Assembly (NCBI GenBank): GCA_945836785.1
Contig: CAMAMD010000090.1
Location: 1 to 5,651, forward strand
Origin: an uncultured Clostridium sp.
GTDB lineage: Bacteria > Bacillota_A > Clostridia > Lachnospirales > Lachnospiraceae
Reading direction: 5' to 3'
Length of the DNA: 5,651 nucleotides
Made by a program: the position numbers and the translations under genes. Positions 1-3,459 of this stretch are shown in pieces. How positions within the stretch are numbered: the stretch's first letter is position 1; each line of letters starts with the position of its first letter. The notes beneath the pieces are model-generated. The model was given only the letters and a program-made list of their open reading frames with translations, did not search any database and had not been told where the DNA came from.

Positions 1-364
1 CGGGTACATAAGTAAAAATAATAAAAAACCCGTAATCTATGAGTGACCATTACGGGTACATAAGTAAAAATAATAAAAAACCCGTAATCTATGAGTGACC
101 ATTACGGGTACATAAGTAAAAATAATAAAAAACCCGTAATCTATGAGTGACCATTACGGGTACATAAGTAAAAATAATAAAAAACCCGTAATCTATGAGT
201 GACCATTACGGTTGCATGAGCAAAAACATTAAAAAACCCGTAACTTATGAGAAACATGTACGGTCACATAAGCAAAAATCTATAAATACCCGTAATCGAT
301 GAAAAATCAGTACGGTTATATAAGTGAATATTAATATAATAACCGTAATTGAGGGACAAAAGTA
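1..364. repeat. Tandem array of 52-bp units, decaying rightward
   Basis: Units begin at 1, 53, 105, 157, 209, 261 and 313. The first four (1-208) are identical base for base. Units 5 and 6 are clearly related but diverged, and unit 7 (313-364) keeps only the core. A very degenerate eighth unit may follow, with GCCGAA at 393-398 lying where CCCGTA should be. Each unit has a CGGGT box, an A-rich stretch of about 22 bp, an ACCCGTAAT box and a 12-bp spacer. The core words TACGG and CCGTA survive in every copy. There are no variable spacers, so this is not a CRISPR array. The array is cut by the left window edge, so the true copy number is unknown. I see no gene in it. Confidence 0.95.
12..213 (-). 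terminator. Serial terminator-like hairpins facing left
   Basis: Read on the minus strand, each repeat junction gives a 9-bp stem, ACCCGTAAT with ATTACGGGT, around a 12-nt loop. It is followed directly by a T-rich tail of six T and then more T-rich sequence. Perfect stems lie at 28-57, 80-109 and 132-161. The stem at 184-213 has one mismatch. The later copies have about 5-bp cores. On the + strand the same stem has no T tail, so the terminator reading applies to leftward transcription only. No leftward gene is seen to the right of the array, so the target transcript is unknown. The pattern is clear; its function is inferred. Confidence 0.45.
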
Positions 365-413
365 TGGGCAAAAAAGAAAATACATAAATATAGCCGAATT
401 ATGCTGGAAATGT

Positions 414-457
414 CATATGCATTGCAGAATTACGGATATTGCAATTCTCCGCATATG
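414..457. promoter_or_regulatory. Nested inverted repeats over the -35 region
   Basis: CATATGC (414-420) is inverted at 451-457, and inside it AGAATT (426-431) is inverted at 443-448. ATTGCA also occurs as a direct repeat at 421-426 and 439-444, 18 bp apart, and its second copy overlaps the predicted -35 box. This arrangement could be an operator for a regulator of the operon starting at 559. No regulator family was recognised. Confidence 0.35.
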
Positions 458-468
458 TGTGGTAGAAT
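439..468 (+). promoter_or_regulatory. Predicted promoter of the CxxCxxCC-mtnN-luxS operon
   Basis: The -35 box is TTGCAA (439-444) and the -10 box is TAGAAT (463-468), separated by 18 bp. TGG directly before the -10 makes it an extended -10 promoter. Transcription would start near 475, giving a leader of about 84 nt before the ATG at 559. It lies in the only intergenic gap before the three-gene run and is the best sigma-A-like match there. Confidence 0.6.
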
Positions 469-487
469 TAATAAGTATTTTAGATGA

Positions 488-537
488 GAGGAGTTCTCAC
501 ATTAATTTACGATTGTAGGTTGATGTGGGAACTCTTT
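488..537 (+). promoter_or_regulatory. Long leader hairpin, 23 bp with a 4-nt loop
   Basis: Positions 488-510 pair with 515-537 without interruption around the loop GATT (511-514). Six of the 23 pairs are G-U (488/537, 490/535, 497/528, 503/522, 506/519, 507/518). The stem is therefore continuous only in RNA made from the + strand. It begins about 13 nt after the predicted transcription start and ends about 8 nt before the ribosome binding site of the first gene. There is no U tract after the stem, so it does not look like a terminator. It could stabilise the mRNA 5' end, be an RNase III substrate, or bind a regulator. No known riboswitch class was recognised. Confidence 0.6.
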
Positions 538-558
538 CGGTGACAAGGGAGAAAATAT

Positions 559-1359
559 ATGATTCGAGAATGCAGTCTGGAGGATATATCTGACGGACGT
601 ACATATGGGTTGAATGATATGGTGAAAGCGGACACCGGTGGATGTCAGGGATGTTTCAAATGTTGCACCGGTATGGGGTGTTCAATTGTTCTTGACCCAT
701 ATGATGTGTGGAAGTTGAGGGTATATCTGACTGTCGGCAGCAATGCGAATATGCAGGCAGCAGATGAGAGAACCCTTGAAGTGGGAAATATTAGCGTTGT
801 GAGTTTTGAATCCCTACTTGAAAGCGGGAAGATAGAGCTTAATATGGTGGATGGCTTGATTCTGCCGAATCTTAAGATGGATGAGAATGACCGATGCACG
901 TTTTTGGATGATGTGGGAAGGTGTACGATTCATGCGGCAAGACCGGGGATATGCCGGCTGTTTCCACTTGGCAGAGTCTATGATGGAAACGGAGGATTCT
1001 CCTATTTCCTGCAGACAAGAGAATGTATCAAAGAAAACCGTGCTAAGGTTAAAGTAAAAAAATGGATTGATGCTGCATGCACGGAGAAAAATCAGCAATT
1101 TGTTGCAACCTGGCATTATTTTATACGGGATGTGGGGCAGTGCATGCAGGAGTATAAACGGAACGGACAGGGAGACAGACTGCATGATATTGCAATGTAT
1201 ATTTTAAATGAGTTTTTTGTGGCTGATTTAATTTATATAGCGGATTCCAGCCAGACGGAGAATATGGCATTGATACTCGGGGATGATATGGCTGTGTATG
1301 ACGTTTTGCTTCGTAAAATTGAAGTGGCAAGAAATAATTTGGAGAATATGTGGAAATAA
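559..1359 (+). CDS. YkgJ-type CxxCxxCC metal-chelating protein
   Basis: This 266-residue protein belongs to the YkgJ/UPF0153 family (Pfam CxxCxxCC, putative zinc- or iron-chelating domain). The signature C29-x2-C32-x2-C35-C36 is followed by C41, C113, C122, C132 and C156. This fits the family's eight or so conserved cysteines, with ARPGICRLFP (127-136) as a typical family block. The family's biochemical role is not established, and some members were annotated as flagellin N-methylases. No signal peptide or membrane segment is seen, so it is probably cytosolic. Many YkgJ proteins are near 120 residues; here about 110 residues follow the last conserved cysteine and match nothing I recognise. 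The ATG is preceded by AAGGGAG at 545-551 with good spacing. mtnN starts 27 bp downstream on the same strand, so co-transcription is likely. Family assignment is firm; function is open. Confidence 0.85.
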   Translation: MIRECSLEDISDGRTYGLNDMVKADTGGCQGCFKCCTGMGCSIVLDPYDVWKLRVYLTVGSNANMQAADERTLEVGNISVVSFESLLESGKIELNMVDGLILPNLKMDENDRCTFLDDVGRCTIHAARPGICRLFPLGRVYDGNGGFSYFLQTRECIKENRAKVKVKKWIDAACTEKNQQFVATWHYFIRDVGQCMQEYKRNGQGDRLHDIAMYILNEFFVADLIYIADSSQTENMALILGDDMAVYDVLLRKIEVARNNLENMWK

Positions 1360-1386
1360 CAGGATTGAGCAGAAAAGGAGAAAAGT

Positions 1387-2079
1387 ATGCTTGGAATAAT
1401 AGGTGCAATGGATGAAGAGGTCAGCAAATTGAAGGAGATTATGGAAGATGTCTCTATCATGCAGCGGGCTTCCATGGATTTTTATAAGGGAACTATGAGT
1501 GGAAAAGATGTGGTTGTAGTTCGCTCCGGCATCGGTAAGGTAAATGCGGGAATCTGTACACAGATTCTGATTGATGAATATGGCGTTGATGCTGTTGTAA
1601 ATACAGGTATTGCCGGTAGCCTGAATGCGGATATAAATATCGGCGATATTGTGTTGTCAACAGATACCTTGCAGCATGATATGGATGCAACAGGGTTTGG
1701 CTATGAACCAGGCATAATTCCGCGGATGGAAACATCGGTGTTTGAGGCAGACGGGAGACTTCGTATGGTGGCAAAGGAATGTTGCGAAAGGGTAAATCCT
1801 GATATCAGTGTGTTTGAGGGCAGGGTCGTTAGCGGTGACCAGTTTATCTCAGATAAGGACAAGAAATCTTATATACTGAATCAGTTCCATGGCTATTGTA
1901 CTGAGATGGAGGGGGCGGCAATTGCACAGGCTGCATATCTCAACCGAATTCCATTTCTGATTATAAGAGCGATTTCCGATAAGGCGGATGACAGTGCAAC
2001 GGAAGATTATCCGACGTTTGAGGCAAAAGCCATCGAACATAGTGTACGATTAGTCAGTGAGATGGTAAAATCATTATAA
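1387..2079 (+). CDS. mtnN: 5'-methylthioadenosine/S-adenosylhomocysteine nucleosidase
   Basis: This cytosolic enzyme of 230 residues (E. coli homologue about 232) cleaves S-adenosylhomocysteine to S-ribosylhomocysteine and adenine, and methylthioadenosine to methylthioribose and adenine. The start GIIGAMDEEV (3-12) carries E11, equivalent to E. coli E12. TEMEGAAIAQ (172-181) holds E175, equivalent to E174. RAISDKAD (194-201) holds D198, the catalytic acid equivalent to D197. NTGIAGSL (72-79) is the glycine-rich nucleoside phosphorylase-type loop and SGDQFI (149-154) the usual purine-side motif. All catalytic residues are present. The ribosome binding site AAGGAG (1375-1380) lies 6 bp before the ATG. 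Its product is the substrate of LuxS, encoded 66 bp downstream, so the pair forms the two-step SAH recycling route. Confidence 0.97.
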   Translation: MLGIIGAMDEEVSKLKEIMEDVSIMQRASMDFYKGTMSGKDVVVVRSGIGKVNAGICTQILIDEYGVDAVVNTGIAGSLNADINIGDIVLSTDTLQHDMDATGFGYEPGIIPRMETSVFEADGRLRMVAKECCERVNPDISVFEGRVVSGDQFISDKDKKSYILNQFHGYCTEMEGAAIAQAAYLNRIPFLIIRAISDKADDSATEDYPTFEAKAIEHSVRLVSEMVKSL

Positions 2080-2145
2080 ATATTTAATGTGCATATTTTG
2101 CGGATTTTTGTTCTGCATTTATATATTATATAGGAGGATATTAAT

Positions 2146-2625
2146 ATGGAAAAAATAGCAAGCTTTACCATAGACCACACCAGACTTCTTCCGGGTGTTT
2201 ATGTTTCACGAAAGGATAATGTAAACGGAAATGTGCTTACTACCTTTGATCTTCGTATGACGAGACCGAATTATGAGCCGGTCATGAATACGGCTGAGGT
2301 CCATACGATTGAGCATCTTGCCGCTACATTTTTAAGAAATCATAAGGAGTATGGTGATAAAATTATCTATTTCGGGCCGATGGGATGCCGGACCGGGTTT
2401 TATCTGATTCTGGCAGGCGATTATGTATCAAAGGACATTATTCCGCTTCTGATTGAGCTATATCGGTTTATGAGTGAGTATGACGATGCGGTTCCGGGAG
2501 CTTGTGCCAGAGACTGTGGAAATTATCTGGACATGAATCTTCCGATGGCACGCTATTTAAGTAAAAAGTATCTTGATGAGGTATTGATGGATATAACGGA
2601 GGAACGGTTAGTGTATCCTTCATAA
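2146..2625 (+). CDS. luxS: S-ribosylhomocysteine lyase LuxS (AI-2 synthesis)
   Basis: LuxS splits S-ribosylhomocysteine into homocysteine and DPD, which cyclises to the AI-2 signal. The protein has 159 residues, normal for the family. The metal site is complete: HTIEH gives H53 and H57, and RDCGNY (122-127) gives C124. The catalytic E56 and the catalytic cysteine C81, in GPMGCRTGFY (77-86), are present, and R37 and D35 lie in the conserved TTFDLRMTRPN block (32-42). The ribosome binding site AGGAGG (2132-2137) lies 8 bp before the ATG. The gene follows mtnN by 66 bp without a convincing promoter or terminator between them and ends before a strong terminator. Homocysteine made here would feed methionine synthesis, although no methionine synthase gene is in view. 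Confidence 0.98.
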   Translation: MEKIASFTIDHTRLLPGVYVSRKDNVNGNVLTTFDLRMTRPNYEPVMNTAEVHTIEHLAATFLRNHKEYGDKIIYFGPMGCRTGFYLILAGDYVSKDIIPLLIELYRFMSEYDDAVPGACARDCGNYLDMNLPMARYLSKKYLDEVLMDITEERLVYPS

Positions 2626-2668
2626 CATATTGCGATGGACGAATTCTAAATGCATGGCGTTCATGAAG

Positions 2669-2710
2669 TAAGCTCAAAATTATACAACGTATATTTTGAG
2701 CTTATTTGTT
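2669..2710 (+). terminator. Intrinsic terminator after luxS
   Basis: A perfect 12-bp stem pairs 2669-2680 with 2693-2704. After a bulged T at 2681 it continues for four more pairs (2682-2685 with 2689-2692) around the loop AAC. A T-rich tail, TTTGTT (2705-2710), follows. It lies 43 bp after the luxS stop and is the natural 3' end of the three-gene operon. The stem is AT-rich but long. Confidence 0.8.
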
Positions 2711-2727
2711 GCATTTTGGAAAATCTA

Positions 2728-2756
2728 TTGACCTGTACATAATCTGCAATTACAAT
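2728..2756 (+). promoter_or_regulatory. Strong predicted promoter, TTGACC-17-TACAAT
   Basis: TTGACC (2728-2733) and TACAAT (2751-2756) are each one base from the sigma-A consensus and are separated by the ideal 17 bp. This is the best promoter match noticed in the window. It sits just after the luxS terminator. Transcription would start near 2763, about 149 nt before the ATG of the 77-residue gene. Confidence 0.7.
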
Positions 2757-2762
2757 GATAGT

Positions 2763-2911
2763 CACACCATAAATACCAGGGATGGAAATGGTGCAATATT
2801 CATAAAAAGTATCATCAGATATTGCATGTAAAACGGAACCATGCAGACATATCAATGCATGCAGTCATATATGTGCGGATAGTATGATGTGCTGTTGAAG
2901 GAGGAAAGATT
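2763..2911 (+). promoter_or_regulatory. Candidate structured leader of the 77-residue gene
   Basis: Several hairpins can form almost back to back. The first pairs 2765-2770 with 2788-2793, and inside it CCA pairs with TGG (2776-2778 with 2783-2785) around a GNRA-type loop, GGGA. The second pairs CAATAT (2794-2799) with ATATTG (2819-2824). A short third pairs CATG at 2825-2828 with 2840-2843. The fourth pairs ACATAT (2847-2852) with ATATGT (2869-2874). The first starts right at the predicted transcript start. Stems are short and AT-rich, so chance is possible. No known riboswitch or T-box was recognised. Confidence 0.35.
2841..2870. repeat. Direct repeat ATGCAG(A/T)CATAT, 18-bp period
   Basis: A 12-bp word at 2841-2852 recurs at 2859-2870 with one mismatch. 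The 6-bp gap between copies is CAATGC, and the palindrome ATGCAT spans the gap and the second copy. The pair lies in the leader, 28-57 bp before the ribosome binding site of the 77-residue gene, and could be a protein-binding site or part of an RNA fold. Confidence 0.5.
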
Positions 2912-3145
2912 ATGGAGGACAAAGAACAAGTGCATACGGATTTGGACATGAAAGCGGATGCGGAGCATTTGGCACGTAAGTATGAGGCTTATTATAATCA
3001 AGTGCTGGTTAAGGAACAGCCCTTTTATCGTCGGGGGATGAGTACCGAGGAGGCTGCGCGGGAAATGAATTATCTAAACGGCAATCTGCAAGCGTTCTAT
3101 GAGGGCAAATATACTCCGCTCTGGAAGCAAAATTTATTCAAATAA
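2912..3145 (+). CDS. Small hydrophilic protein of unknown function, 77 aa
   Basis: I do not recognise this protein. It is short, highly charged and has no cysteine, signal peptide or membrane segment, so it is probably cytosolic. Residues about 10-35 look helical. A central block, RRGMSTEEAAREMNYLNGN (41-59), has a helix-cap-like STEEAARE, and the C-terminal part is rich in aromatic residues (Y, F, W). That it is a real gene is supported by a perfect AAGGAGG (2898-2904) 7 bp before the ATG and by a strong promoter of its own upstream. It is separated from luxS by a terminator and from the surface protein by 314 bp, so it is probably monocistronic. A regulatory or partner-binding role is possible, but nothing in the sequence shows one. 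Confidence 0.75.
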   Translation: MEDKEQVHTDLDMKADAEHLARKYEAYYNQVLVKEQPFYRRGMSTEEAAREMNYLNGNLQAFYEGKYTPLWKQNLFK

Positions 3146-3256
3146 CTTTAATCTTCAGAAAAAATAATAATATTCCGATATATCTTGTAAACGAATGTTT
3201 CGTTAGAATTTCACCAATTATGTAAAAAGTACAAAATAGGGAAAAACCATCTTATA

Positions 3257-3265
3257 TGATACAAT
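3257..3265 (+). promoter_or_regulatory. Possible extended -10 promoter (TGA-TACAAT)
   Basis: TACAAT (3260-3265) is preceded directly by TGA, giving an extended -10 element. The sequence 17 bp upstream (TAGGGA) matches -35 poorly. It would give a leader of nearly 190 nt for the gene at 3460. Confidence 0.35.
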
Positions 3266-3312
3266 ATTTTGTGGAAAAAATGCAAAATTCTATTCCATTT
3301 TCTATAGTAATG

Positions 3313-3321
3313 TGCTATTAT
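3313..3321 (+). promoter_or_regulatory. Possible extended -10 promoter (TGC-TATTAT)
   Basis: TATTAT (3316-3321) is preceded by TGC, forming an extended -10 element. No good -35 box lies 16-18 bp upstream. Transcription would start near 3328, about 130 nt before the surface-protein ATG. It competes with the candidate at 3257-3265; sequence alone does not decide between them. Confidence 0.35.
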
Positions 3322-3459
3322 GAGAATAATATGAGTAATTATGGGTTTCTATAATTATTTATACCAAAATGTACATAAAGAAGATAACATACATAGAGCG
3401 TTATTATATTTTTCAGAAAGGATCCCTCGGAGGATAGGCGGGGATATTGAGGTGGGAAA

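Larger units (their letters stand above)
3146..3459 (+). other. AT-rich intergenic region before the surface protein
   Basis: No gene is supported here. A 6-bp hairpin, AACGAA with TTCGTT (3190-3204), follows the 77-residue gene, but it has no T run and is at most a weak terminator. Two extended -10 promoter candidates follow, each listed separately. Near the surface-protein start, ATCCC (3422-3426) can pair with GGGAT (3441-3445) just before the ribosome binding site, which might affect its access. No c-di-GMP riboswitch signature was recognised. Confidence 0.6.

Noticed and set aside
1..312. CRISPR array
   Set aside because: The units are contiguous 52-bp copies with no variable spacers; the first four are identical over their whole length.
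324..518. 64-residue open frame starting with GTG
   Set aside because: It begins inside the repeat array with no ribosome binding site, and overlaps the predicted promoter and leader hairpin.
488..537. Intrinsic terminator
   Set aside because: The stem is strong, but no T run follows it; the next bases lead straight into the ribosome binding site of the first gene.
475..558. SAM or SAH riboswitch upstream of the SAH-recycling operon
   Set aside because: The leader is a single long hairpin and shows none of the multi-helix core motifs of known SAM or SAH riboswitches that I can recognise.
2098..2127. Separate luxS promoter (TTGCGG-18-TATATT)
   Set aside because: Transcription would start within the luxS ribosome binding site, and the -35 match is weak; co-transcription with mtnN is simpler.
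2661..2855. Minus-strand 64-residue open frame
   Set aside because: No ribosome binding site precedes it and it runs across the luxS terminator and the predicted promoter; composition is not protein-like.
3190..3204. Terminator after the 77-residue gene
   Set aside because: The stem is only 6 bp and lacks a T-rich tail, so I do not call it a terminator.
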